From: Verrucomicrobia bacterium SCGC AAA164-E04
GTDB taxonomy: Bacteria; Verrucomicrobiota; Verrucomicrobiia; Limisphaerales; AAA164-E04
NCBI GenBank assembly: GCA_000383715.1
Contig: KB912001.1
Location: forward strand, 90,133-154,132
Direction of reading: 5' to 3'
DNA length: 64,000 nucleotides
Shown: positions 7,832 to 17,206 of the stretch, in pieces
Numbering within the stretch: the stretch's first letter is position 1
Layout: every line of letters begins with the position of its first letter
Position numbers and translations under genes: made by a program
The notes under the pieces: generated by a model
What the model saw: only the letters and a program-made list of their open reading frames with translations
Told to the model about the DNA's origin: nothing
The model's database searches: none

Positions 7832-9265
7832 TTAAAATTTTGAATGGCTGTTACCATCATAGATGATGCGCACCAATTTTGCCTCGGAATTTGACTGAAA
7901 CCGTCTCTCGCCATGCTCGAGCACATATAAATTCCCGTCTGGAGCAAATTTCATATCGATAGGCCCCGAGGGATGATAACCGGGCAGGAATCGTTCAAGG
8001 GATTGAGCATTGCCCTTTTGGTCCATGGCTATCAGAAAAATGGCTTTCCTTGAAAATTCTGCAGCCAACCATTTGCCTTCAAAATAATCAGGCCAGGGAC
8101 GTTTGACATTTGGATAGTCTGCACGACGGTAAACGGGTCCGCCCGTGGCGAAGCGCTCTCCGATTCCCATGGAAGGAAATTGTTCGTTTTGATCGTGAGA
8201 ATAATTGATAAATGAAGGAGAAACGGGAGGCAATTCAGTCATCCCCGTATTATTGGGTGAAAGATTCGTTGGAGATTTCGGGTTTTTTGTTTCACTGGTA
8301 GTATTCGTTTCATAATCCATGACAGGAAATGCAGCACCTCCAGTAAAATAGGGCCAGCCGAAAAATCCGGGACCACGAGCTTGATTGAATTCATCGAATC
8401 CATTTGGGCCGAGTTTGGAATCCTCGCTTCCGTCAGGCCCCGTCTCTCCCCAATATAGATAACCTGTCGCACTATCGATGGAAACTCTCCACGCATTAAG
8501 ATGTCCCATGGTGTAAATTTCCGGCCGTGTCAAAGGAGTGGTGAGGGGAAAAAGATTTCCTTGGGGAATGGTGTAGCTACCATTGGGTTCTGGATAAATT
8601 CTCAAAATTTTCCCTTCAAGGCTATCGGTATTGGAAGCACCACGCTGGCCATCCCAACTACTACGACCCGGTCGTTCATCAGTGTGGGATGTTTCATTGA
8701 TCCCGGTATTGTTACCTGTCGCGATATAAAGGTTATCATCCTTATCCCACGTCATCCCTCCCCCCGTGTGACAACAGGTTTCACGTTGTGCAGGAAATTC
8801 CAACAGAATCTTTTCTGAATCCGCCATGAGGGTATCATCAAGGATATCCCAGCGACTGATAATCGCCTTGGCTTGATTCGGATGAAAATAATAAAGATAC
8901 ATCCAGCCATTTTTTCGAAAATCAGGGTCGAGAGTCATCCCTACTAAACCCTGCTCTTCGTTACCTCTCGTATTGACTTCCAGGAACCCGATTGTCCTTA
9001 CGCTCGCATCAGTGGGCTGATACAACTTGATGCTACCTTTCCGTTCTATCAGGAAAACGCGCCCATCATCGAACACCTCAAAAACAAGGGGCTCATCCAG
9101 GTTATCTTGAATAACCACGGTTGATTCAAATCTGAGATGATCGCTGTGAAGGTAGGTTTCTTTTGCTATGTCGGCGGGATCGTTTGCCTGTAAGCTCATG
9201 GACAAAGAGATCAGCAAGCAACTGCCAATCACCTTGCGAATCTTTTGATTCAATGAATTCACCAT
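7832..9265 (-). CDS. PQQ-dependent sugar dehydrogenase (GSDH/sorbosone-type propeller)
   Basis: 477 residues from the ATG at 9263-9265; a longer TTG-started version would put 19 charged residues before the leader. The leader is VIGSCLLISLSMSLQA. The six-bladed soluble glucose/sorbosone dehydrogenase fold is marked by FEVFDDGRVFLIERKG, TCCHTGGGMTWDKDDNLYIA, LNAWRVSIDSATGYLYWGE, FFGWPYF and GPIDMKFAPDGNLYVLEHG. It probably oxidises an aldose or sorbosone-like sugar to a lactone with PQQ in the periplasm. Lies 67 bases upstream of the dioxygenase and downstream of the MFS gene, so these may be co-transcribed. Confidence 0.85.
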   Translation of the reverse strand: MVNSLNQKIRKVIGSCLLISLSMSLQANDPADIAKETYLHSDHLRFESTVVIQDNLDEPLVFEVFDDGRVFLIERKGSIKLYQPTDASVRTIGFLEVNTRGNEEQGLVGMTLDPDFRKNGWMYLYYFHPNQAKAIISRWDILDDTLMADSEKILLEFPAQRETCCHTGGGMTWDKDDNLYIATGNNTGINETSHTDERPGRSSWDGQRGASNTDSLEGKILRIYPEPNGSYTIPQGNLFPLTTPLTRPEIYTMGHLNAWRVSIDSATGYLYWGETGPDGSEDSKLGPNGFDEFNQARGPGFFGWPYFTGGAAFPVMDYETNTTSETKNPKSPTNLSPNNTGMTELPPVSPSFINYSHDQNEQFPSMGIGERFATGGPVYRRADYPNVKRPWPDYFEGKWLAAEFSRKAIFLIAMDQKGNAQSLERFLPGYHPSGPIDMKFAPDGNLYVLEHGERRFQSNSEAKLVRIIYDGNSHSKF

Positions 9266-9457
9266 GTTTGTTTTCTGCTTTTGCTCAAAATGACTTTTAG
9301 AGTTGTCACCAAAGACTCTCAAAGGAGGCTACATTATCTGCATAAAATACATCCTGTTCACAAATCCACCAATAAATCGAGAGCAGAATTAAGTGGATGC
9401 AAAGAGCTTACATAGTTAGGCAGCGGAGTACAACAAATTCCGTCTGATCAACCCGTT

Positions 9458-10855
9458 TTAACTGCTAAGTGTGTCACCCATTCTTCTTTGAGGATTATCA
9501 GCCCAGAAGCTGAGAATGGCGAGTGCGAGTGGGATGATCATGCTCAGTAGTAAAATGGGGCGGTAGGACCCTCCCATTTGTTCACTCCAACCATAAATCA
9601 AAGGCCCCATACCGCTTGCAATGACCATGGTGGACATGTTGATTCCACTGATCGAACCTAACCATAAGCGACCAAAAAACCTTGGCCATATGATACCCGA
9701 AAGACTGACAAAGCCACCACCTGCAATTCCATTGCCAACCACATAGGCAATAACACCCCAGTTGTGGGTCAATTGATAAAGCCCGAAAACTCCTGCAAGC
9801 CCTCCAAGGTTCATCAGCATGAGCAAATACTTCAATCGCATTTTGGTATTGATCCAGCCGAAGCTGACATTCGTGACGACACTGACCACGGCCATGGGGA
9901 CGAACAAAGTCAAAATCCGTTCTTTATTGAAGGCAAATTCAGAGCCTATGGAAAGAATATGAAAAGTAAAAGCCGTTGCAAACATGGCGTAGAAAGCAAA
10001 GGATAGATTAAATAACCAAAAGGAGAAGGTCTGGAGGGTTTCCTTCAGTGTAAAATCATGATGAATGACCATGTCCATGTTAGTGGAGGTTTCTGCTTTT
10101 TGTGTGACGCCGTCCATCATCAGCCCGCAATCCTCGGGTCTATCTCGGAAGATCAGCCAACCCAGAGGCCCCATGATAGCCAGTGTTGCAAAACCGATCA
10201 ATCTCCAGGCGCCTTCATATCCATATTGTTCGACCCAGTGATTCAGCCAGCGCGGAGCAAGGGAAAACCCGAATGATACGAAGACGCCACTAAAGGCAAG
10301 TGCCATTCCCCTTTTGACATCAAACCATTTACCCATCACATTCCGGCAAGTCATCGACAATACCCCTTGAGCTGAGATGCGTATCATGAAAAAACCGAAA
10401 CCAATGCATGCAAAGGAACATGCCGTCTGCCAGCGCTCAGAAAACATCTGTGACAGCAAGCGACTCAAATCAGCCACTACACTCAAGTAAAACAAAACCG
10501 CACCCGTAGCTGCCGTAGCGACAACCGTCATCTGCCGGTCTCCCCATCGATCAAGCAAGCGCCCCATCCAAGGCAGCATCAGACCGCTGGCTACGGTGCC
10601 AATACAATAGGCGAGACTCAAGGCTACACGAGACAAACCAAGCTCCTTCATCAGAATATCAGTGAAGACACTGAAACCCATCGTTTGGCCCGGGATCGTG
10701 AATAGAGTGCCTACAGTGGCACCAAACACGATGACCCAACCGTAAAAGATTGGAAAGCGTCGTGGTTCCCAAGGGAAGTTGGGAGCCATCCAACCTTTGT
10801 CATTGGATACCTGCTGATCTTGTTCGTTCGTTTTCAGAGGAGGAAAACTCTGCAC
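9458..10855 (-). CDS. major facilitator superfamily transporter
   Basis: 465 residues with about 12 hydrophobic helices. The N-terminal helix FYGWVIVFGATVGTLF and the loop GRLLDRWGDRQM between helices 2 and 3 match the G-x-x-x-D-R-x-G-x-R/K motif of the family, here in the oxalate/formate-antiporter-like branch. A second half begins near FSFWLFNLSFAFYAMFAT. Acts in the inner membrane; the substrate, probably a small organic acid or aromatic acid given the neighbouring ring-cleavage and esterase genes, is an inference. The first gene of the minus-strand group, 193 bases before the GSDH start. Confidence 0.85.
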   Translation of the reverse strand: MQSFPPLKTNEQDQQVSNDKGWMAPNFPWEPRRFPIFYGWVIVFGATVGTLFTIPGQTMGFSVFTDILMKELGLSRVALSLAYCIGTVASGLMLPWMGRLLDRWGDRQMTVVATAATGAVLFYLSVVADLSRLLSQMFSERWQTACSFACIGFGFFMIRISAQGVLSMTCRNVMGKWFDVKRGMALAFSGVFVSFGFSLAPRWLNHWVEQYGYEGAWRLIGFATLAIMGPLGWLIFRDRPEDCGLMMDGVTQKAETSTNMDMVIHHDFTLKETLQTFSFWLFNLSFAFYAMFATAFTFHILSIGSEFAFNKERILTLFVPMAVVSVVTNVSFGWINTKMRLKYLLMLMNLGGLAGVFGLYQLTHNWGVIAYVVGNGIAGGGFVSLSGIIWPRFFGRLWLGSISGINMSTMVIASGMGPLIYGWSEQMGGSYRPILLLSMIIPLALAILSFWADNPQRRMGDTLSS

Positions 10856-11163
10856 CCTGCGGGATTTGACAAGCTTAAACTTCAGGATTTATGATAGTGC
10901 GGTAATTTTATTTTGCGAGTGTGATTAATGAAAATTGATCACGGAGACCACTGAGATCACACAATTTTGAATTAGAAATCATGAAATATCCGTCTGATTG
11001 AAGAAGTGTTTCAATCCGAAAGAAAGGTTCCTAATTGGTGGGACCACGCGCCCGTTCGAGAACATATCCATGACAAGCACAGTTGGATGCTTTACGGCCG
11101 CGCAGCAATGCGGCCAGACCTACCAAATGGAAGTCCCTTGAGAATGTCTTCCCCTAGTTTGAA
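10856..11163. other. intergenic, 308 bases
   Basis: Separates the metal-efflux operon from the MFS gene, both on the minus strand, and should contain the promoter of the MFS gene. An inverted repeat of 6 bp (11096-11101 with 11110-11115, loop of 8 bases) lies about 50 bases after the efflux gene stop, but it has no T-tract, so I do not call it a terminator. Nothing else seen. Confidence 0.5.
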
Positions 11164-14100
11164 TCAATCCCTCTGATCTCTCTTACTATCTTGATTCAAT
11201 CCCTGATTCTTCCATTCTAACAAACCACAATAAAAAAGTGGCAGGATGAACAAGGTGGCGGCAGACAAGAAGGCTCCGGTATCCGCATGCATCTTTGTTC
11301 GGTGTGTAAATTCCTTCATTGAGCAGTAAAGAACAGGTACCACAAAAATACTGATAACTACCACTAGCATGCCACCAAAGGAAGGTATCGCCATGGGCAC
11401 CATGATATCTGATCCGCGCCCGGTTGAGGTCAGGATAGGAATCAGAGCCAGGACGGTGGTGGCGGTTGTCATCATACAAGGACGTGCTCGTCTGACACCT
11501 GCCTCGATAGTGGCAAGGCGTATATCTGAAATAGACATATCCTTTAACCCTCGAAACTTTTGATCCAGGTAAGTGGCCATGATAACGCCGTTATCGGATG
11601 CGATCCCGAACAAGGCAAGAAAACCTACCCATACGGCAACACTTAAATTGAAGGGGCGAACTTGAAAGAGCTCTCGAAAATTAAAACCAAACAACGAAAA
11701 ATTAAGAAACCAATCCTGACCATAAAACCACAGCATCAAGAACCCGCCGGCCCACGCCACAATGATTCCAGAGAAAACGAGCATTGCATTCGCAGTAGAA
11801 CGAAATTGAAGGTAAAGAATCAGAAAGATGGCCAACAAGGCGAGGGGAAGAACAACCATCAAGCGCTTTTCGGATCGCACCTGATTTTCATAGCTTCCTG
11901 CAAAAGTAAAACTGACACCATCCGGAATTTCCAGAGTACCGTCAGTGATCTTGCTGTGGAGAAAGGCATCGGCAGCCTCCACCACTTCCACTTCGGCGTA
12001 CCCCGGTTTCATATCAAACAGGACATACCCAATTAAGAATGTATCCTCACTCTTGATACTTTGAGGACCACGCAAATACTCGATATTTGCTAATTGCCCC
12101 AATGGTATTTGATTTCCATTCGGAGCGGGAACCAGGATGCGGCCAAGTGATTCAATCTGATCACGTAGCTCACGAAGATATCGCACGCGCACTGGATACC
12201 TCTCGCGACCTTCCACGGTTGTTGTGATGCGTTTCCCGCCGATACCCACTTCAATGACCTCTTGCACTCGAGCCAATTGAATGCCGTATCTTGCAATAGC
12301 CTCACGATCGATCACAATTTCCAAATAGGGTTTCCCAACAATGCGATCAGAAAAAACAGTGGAAGGTTCGATCGATGGAACCTCTTTAAGCAGCTGCTCT
12401 AATCTCAACCCAACCCTTTCGATCGTTTCCAAATCGGGTCCCTTGATTTTGATCCCCATCGGAGCGCGCATGCCACTCTGAAGCATCACGATTCTCGCAG
12501 CAATGGGTTGCAGTTTAGGTGCAGAAGTAGACCCGGGAATCTTGGCTGCTTGAACGATGGCGTTCCAGATATCTTCCGAGTTCTCAATACCTTTCCAAAA
12601 ATCACGACCGTCATTCATTTCAGGATTTAATGCTTTCCTCCATAAACGAAAAGGCCTGCCGTGTTTATCGCCAATCAATTCTCCTGTCCCATCTCTTTCA
12701 AATTTCCCCGATACGTAATAAGGCTGACCATCAGGCGCATTGACAGCATGACCCTGACGGTCGCGAAAGTAATCGTTTTGTTGTGAATCGTATCTGAATG
12801 ATAGTGGATGTCCCTGTTCATCCGTAATGTATTCAGGCAGGAAATTAACAATGGTTTCCACCATGGAAATAGGTGCGAGATCTAGCGGAGTTTCCGCTCG
12901 CCCCAGTTTACCCACCACACTTTCTATTTCGGGGATTTGACGAATCGCCATGTCTTGCTTACGCATGGCGTCCATGGATTCACCAATCGACGCATGAGGC
13001 ATGGTCGATGGCATGTAAAGGTAAGAGCCCTCGTCCAGCGAAGGCATGAACTCCTTACCTAATCCAGGGAACAAGTGCTGCGCGTGAATCAAGGGGGTGA
13101 TGCTGCGCACCCCACTGGGCAACCAACCAAATAACCCGTTGAATCCTAACCAGGACATCCCTCCCAGCATGACAAGAACCAAGGGCAACAACATAAAGAT
13201 CAGGCGATGTCCCAAACACCATTCCAACATTGAACCGTAATATTTGAGAAACAAATGAACGACGGATAACAATCCCCCAATCATCGTACCCACGAAGATG
13301 CAATTAAGCAAAATCCCCTGCTCCAGGCCTAATGGTAACCAATGCTTTGCGAGAAAATAGCCAAGCACCACGACTGCCAAATAATTGAATACACGAGGCA
13401 TATGCATTGTGAATGATGCAGGCAAACGATGCTCCATCATGCGATAACCACTGGTGATTAATAAAACGATGCCAAGCAGTCCCCAAAGCATGTGAGGAGA
13501 GGTTCCCTTTAAGTATCCGATTACCCATGTTACACTTAAAAATGCACCAGTGATGAAGACTAATCCGAACACAATTTTCTTTAAGGTTTTACCTTTGATT
13601 TTACCAGCAAATAAAGTGTGAGCAAACGGTGGGATCACGCAGATGGCAACCAACACAGAAGCCATCAACGCAAAAGTTTTGGTCCAGGCAAGTGGCGTGA
13701 ATAACTTTCCTTCAGCAGCCTCCATGGTAAACACCGGTAGAAAGCTGATCACGGTCGTCGCTACGGCAGTCAGCACGGCGCTTCCAACTTCTTTGGAAGC
13801 TCGCAAAACGACCTGTAATGTATCCTCACAGGGCTGGGCGTCGTCCAGATGTTTGAGAATGTTTTCAGAAATCACAATCCCCATATCGACCATGGTTCCA
13901 ATGGCAATCGCGATGCCTGATAATGCCACAATATTGGCGTCCACACCCACTACTTTCATGGCACTGAAACAAATGAGCACCGATAGTGGAAGCAAACCAG
14001 CAATGAGCATGGAACTACGGAAATGCATGACCATGACAAGCACCACGATGATGGTGACCAGGATCTCTTCGGAGAGGGCATCGTTGAGTGTTTCCAACGT

Positions 14101-15204
14101 TTCATTGATTAAACCCGTACGATCGTAAAAGGGCACAATGGCCAACCGACTCACAGTCCCATCAGCCAACGTTTTTTGGGGTAGCCCCGGTGTTAGTTCC
14201 GAAATTTTGGATTTTATATTCTGAATAACTTGAAGCGGATTCTCCCCGTATCGAACGACAACTACCCCGCCGACAGCTTCGGCACCTTCCTTATCAAGCG
14301 CTCCCCGACGGAGGGCGGGACCATGGACCACGTTTGCCACATTTTTCACATAAACGGGCACATTGTCATTTACCTTGATCACGCTGTTCTCAATATCTTT
14401 CAACGATTTAATGAATCCAACACCGCGAATGACATATTCCACCTGATTGACTTCAATCGTTCTGGCCCCCACATCTACATTGGCCATCTTGACTGCCATG
14501 AAAACCTCTTCCAAACTAACGTCGAATGCGCGCATGGCATCTGGATCCACATCAATTTGATACTCTCTTACATACCCTCCGACAGAAGCTACCTCACTGA
14601 CACCTTCAGCCGAAAGCAACGCATAACGAATCTGCCAATCCTGAACCGAGCGCAATTCATCTAAATCCCAACCTCCAGTTGGATTCCCTGACTCATCCAG
14701 CCCTTCCAAAGTGTACCAAAAAACCTGTCCTAATGCCGTTGCATCTGGCCCCAAAGTTGGTTGAACACCGGACGGTAGCCCCCCAGAAGGAAGGCTGTTT
14801 AATTTCTCCAGCACCCTTGATCGAGACCAATAGAAATCGATATTATCCTTGAAAATGATGTAAATTGTGGAGAAGCCAAACATGGAGTAGCTTCGAACCG
14901 TTTTCACCCCAGGCACGCCCAGAAGTGAAACCGTCAAAGGATAGGTAATCTGTTCTTCAACATCCTGAGGAGATCGCCCCATCCATTCAGTAAATACAAT
15001 TTGTTGATTTTCTCCAATGTCCGGAATCGCATCCACCGGTAAAGGATCTCTTGGCAGATCACCTAATTCCCAATCGAAAGGTGCAACCAACAATCCCCAT
15101 GTGATACAAAAGAAAACACCAAGAATGACCACCAATTTATTGCGTAAACAAAATTCGATGAGCATTCCCAAAGGCCCTAGGTTTTCTTGAGGCGCTTTAC
15201 TCAT
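11164..15204 (-). CDS. cusA: heavy-metal RND efflux pump, CusA/CzcA type, enlarged
   Basis: About 1346 residues against roughly 1040-1070 usual for the family. Start taken at the second ATG (15202-15204), because the G-rich Shine-Dalgarno touches the first ATG at 15214. Family hallmarks: DAIPDIGENQQIV, GRSPQDVEEQITYPL, LPSGVQPTLGPDATALGQ, the helix-4 region SGIAIAIGTMVDMGIVI, GLGKEFMPSLDEGS, and GIASDNGVIMATYL in the second half. Extra length comes from added hydrophobic segments before GLGKEFMPS (about residues 555-740) and a hydrophilic insert with short repeats (YDSQQNDYFRDRQGHAV, FERDGTGELIGDKHGR). Proton-driven export of Cu(I)/Ag(I) or divalent metals; metal specificity undecided. Confidence 0.9.
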   Translation of the reverse strand: MSKAPQENLGPLGMLIEFCLRNKLVVILGVFFCITWGLLVAPFDWELGDLPRDPLPVDAIPDIGENQQIVFTEWMGRSPQDVEEQITYPLTVSLLGVPGVKTVRSYSMFGFSTIYIIFKDNIDFYWSRSRVLEKLNSLPSGGLPSGVQPTLGPDATALGQVFWYTLEGLDESGNPTGGWDLDELRSVQDWQIRYALLSAEGVSEVASVGGYVREYQIDVDPDAMRAFDVSLEEVFMAVKMANVDVGARTIEVNQVEYVIRGVGFIKSLKDIENSVIKVNDNVPVYVKNVANVVHGPALRRGALDKEGAEAVGGVVVVRYGENPLQVIQNIKSKISELTPGLPQKTLADGTVSRLAIVPFYDRTGLINETLETLNDALSEEILVTIIVVLVMVMHFRSSMLIAGLLPLSVLICFSAMKVVGVDANIVALSGIAIAIGTMVDMGIVISENILKHLDDAQPCEDTLQVVLRASKEVGSAVLTAVATTVISFLPVFTMEAAEGKLFTPLAWTKTFALMASVLVAICVIPPFAHTLFAGKIKGKTLKKIVFGLVFITGAFLSVTWVIGYLKGTSPHMLWGLLGIVLLITSGYRMMEHRLPASFTMHMPRVFNYLAVVVLGYFLAKHWLPLGLEQGILLNCIFVGTMIGGLLSVVHLFLKYYGSMLEWCLGHRLIFMLLPLVLVMLGGMSWLGFNGLFGWLPSGVRSITPLIHAQHLFPGLGKEFMPSLDEGSYLYMPSTMPHASIGESMDAMRKQDMAIRQIPEIESVVGKLGRAETPLDLAPISMVETIVNFLPEYITDEQGHPLSFRYDSQQNDYFRDRQGHAVNAPDGQPYYVSGKFERDGTGELIGDKHGRPFRLWRKALNPEMNDGRDFWKGIENSEDIWNAIVQAAKIPGSTSAPKLQPIAARIVMLQSGMRAPMGIKIKGPDLETIERVGLRLEQLLKEVPSIEPSTVFSDRIVGKPYLEIVIDREAIARYGIQLARVQEVIEVGIGGKRITTTVEGRERYPVRVRYLRELRDQIESLGRILVPAPNGNQIPLGQLANIEYLRGPQSIKSEDTFLIGYVLFDMKPGYAEVEVVEAADAFLHSKITDGTLEIPDGVSFTFAGSYENQVRSEKRLMVVLPLALLAIFLILYLQFRSTANAMLVFSGIIVAWAGGFLMLWFYGQDWFLNFSLFGFNFRELFQVRPFNLSVAVWVGFLALFGIASDNGVIMATYLDQKFRGLKDMSISDIRLATIEAGVRRARPCMMTTATTVLALIPILTSTGRGSDIMVPMAIPSFGGMLVVVISIFVVPVLYCSMKEFTHRTKMHADTGAFLSAATLFILPLFYCGLLEWKNQGLNQDSKRDQRD

Positions 15205-17206
15205 GGAGAAGATCATCCCCCTTTTCTGATGTCAGAGTCAGGCGCTCTTTTAGCTCACCACAGGAAAACATTGAGCTGCCAAAGTAAGGATTCTCAATCC
15301 CTGACTTGTTTTGAACCCAATCGCCACCCTTTCCCCTAAATGCCATAGGACAGTGATAAATGAGTATCTCTTGTTCCAGGCCACTTCCGAATTGTTTCAG
15401 CATTGGGACCAGCGCGTTGGACAATTCCAAAAAAAACTCACGCACGTTATGAATATCAGCCGCCTTATCCATACGAACCAATGCAGCATTCATCGAATTG
15501 ACATAACCATCCCAAGAAGACGCACCATCCTCGTCAATTACGGCTTCCTCCATTGTATCGAGTTGATGTTTGAATGAAGCTGCGTGTTCTTGACTTTTTT
15601 CTATGCTGTCGTGGCTTAAGGAAGACTGAAGTTCAAGATAGTCGTTCAACATTAATTTCAACAATTGAGTCCAAGCATCAGGAACACCGAACATAGTAAC
15701 CACTGGAGGGTTGGATGCTATTTGGTCATCATTTGATTTCCCTTGAGCATGACTGGAATGATCATGATGAGACATGGAACCTTCTCCCCCATCTGGATTC
15801 ATCATACTGGGTTTGGCTTGGATTTGAACTGCGCTGTCGATCTTGAAACTGCCTCTGCTAACAATTTGCTCACCTTCCTCCAAACCATCGAACACAATAT
15901 AATAATCCCCTGCCCTGGGCCCAAGCTCCACTACCCTCCCCTCAAAATGGCCGGGTTTGTTGGAGAGATAAACCACCGCACGTTTTCCAGTGATTAAGGG
16001 TGCCGATGCAGGAATCACCAAGGGAGCTTCTTCCTCCAAATGATCAGCAGAAACATATCCCATCGATTCGGCACTCACTAAATCCATGCCACATATATCA
16101 CAGCTACCAGGCTCATTTTTAACAATTTCAGGATGCATGGGGCTAATCCATTTCCCCATTAAATCAGGATTCATGACACGCCCTCCTTTTGCAACTCGCG
16201 ACTTAACCGTGGCACGAACAAACATGTCTGGCTTGAGTTTACCGTCGGGATTAGGAAGGTTGACCCTGACCTTCACCGTGCGAGTGCTGGAATTGAGAAT
16301 GGGATCAATGAAGGCAATTTGACCTTTGAAAACCTGACCAGGATAAGCTTCGGTTCGAAACTCGACGGCTTGTCCATAATGCAACCAGGGAAGATCAGAT
16401 TCATATGCGTCCAGCTTGACCCATACTTTGGATAAGTCTGCAATGGTGTAAACCCGATTACCGGTTTTAACATACATCCCTTCCAAGGCATCCTTGTGAA
16501 CGACTATGCCACTAATCGGTGAATTGATGGTGATATGATCCGAGGAAGTTCCACTCTCTTCGATGGCTGAAATCTGATCTTCAGATAAACCCCATAATCG
16601 CAGTTTCTCCTTAGTCGATTCAATATTGGCCAAGGATTTACTTTTCAAAAAATTGCTTTCGCTAGTTTTCAAAGATTCAAATGTTTGGATAGCCTGGAGC
16701 AATTCTTCCTGTGCCGACAATAAATCAGGACTATATAAATCTGCAAGGTGATCTCCCTTGTTGACCGCTACCCCAGTATAATCGACATAAAGCCGATCAA
16801 GACGTCCTGGCACCCAAGCGGTGATGTAGGACAGTCGTGTTTCATCATATGCCACTTTACCCACCATCCTAATCTCCGTTTCAACAAACTTACGCTCGAC
16901 AACGGCTGTTTCGATTTCAGCCAATTTCATGGCTCTTGGAGAAAGCGATAACGAAGGAAATCCCGCCAAATCATCGGTCCCGGATGTGACTGGAATAAGG
17001 TCCATGGCACAGATGGGGCACTTGGAATTTGGATCCTGTAATTTGACAGACGGGTGCATCGAACATGTGTAAAAAGCAACATTACTGTGACTTGCATGCT
17101 CCGTTAAACCATCCATGCGAATTGGTTTGGGGCTGTCTTTAAAAAGCATTCCGGCAACAAAAGCCAAAACAACAATGGGGATATTGAATAACAAAATCTT
17201 TTTCAT
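15197..17206 (-). CDS. cusB: RND periplasmic adaptor, CusB type, with two heavy-metal-binding domains
   Basis: 669 residues. After an N-terminal membrane anchor (LLFNIPIVVLAFVAGMLF) comes a heavy-metal-binding domain at about 46-73 (YTCSMHPSV, then CPICAMDLIPV). The adaptor core follows: barrel-sandwich with GRLDRLYVDYTGVAVNKGDHLADLYSPDL, hairpin, and VWVKLDAYESDLPWL. A second heavy-metal-binding domain at about 353-380 (ISPMHPEI, CDICGMDLV) sits inside the adaptor, and a DUF3347-like helical C-terminus (about 510-600) ends with another Cys-containing tail. CusB links pump and outer-membrane channel and passes metal to the pump. Start overlaps the tolC-like stop by ATGA; stop overlaps the cusA start. 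Confidence 0.9.
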   Translation of the reverse strand: MKKILLFNIPIVVLAFVAGMLFKDSPKPIRMDGLTEHASHSNVAFYTCSMHPSVKLQDPNSKCPICAMDLIPVTSGTDDLAGFPSLSLSPRAMKLAEIETAVVERKFVETEIRMVGKVAYDETRLSYITAWVPGRLDRLYVDYTGVAVNKGDHLADLYSPDLLSAQEELLQAIQTFESLKTSESNFLKSKSLANIESTKEKLRLWGLSEDQISAIEESGTSSDHITINSPISGIVVHKDALEGMYVKTGNRVYTIADLSKVWVKLDAYESDLPWLHYGQAVEFRTEAYPGQVFKGQIAFIDPILNSSTRTVKVRVNLPNPDGKLKPDMFVRATVKSRVAKGGRVMNPDLMGKWISPMHPEIVKNEPGSCDICGMDLVSAESMGYVSADHLEEEAPLVIPASAPLITGKRAVVYLSNKPGHFEGRVVELGPRAGDYYIVFDGLEEGEQIVSRGSFKIDSAVQIQAKPSMMNPDGGEGSMSHHDHSSHAQGKSNDDQIASNPPVVTMFGVPDAWTQLLKLMLNDYLELQSSLSHDSIEKSQEHAASFKHQLDTMEEAVIDEDGASSWDGYVNSMNAALVRMDKAADIHNVREFFLELSNALVPMLKQFGSGLEQEILIYHCPMAFRGKGGDWVQNKSGIENPYFGSSMFSCGELKERLTLTSEKGDDLLHE

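Noticed and set aside
11096..11115. 6-bp inverted repeat after the pump gene as a terminator
   Set aside because: No T-tract on either strand and a loop of 8 bases; too weak to call.
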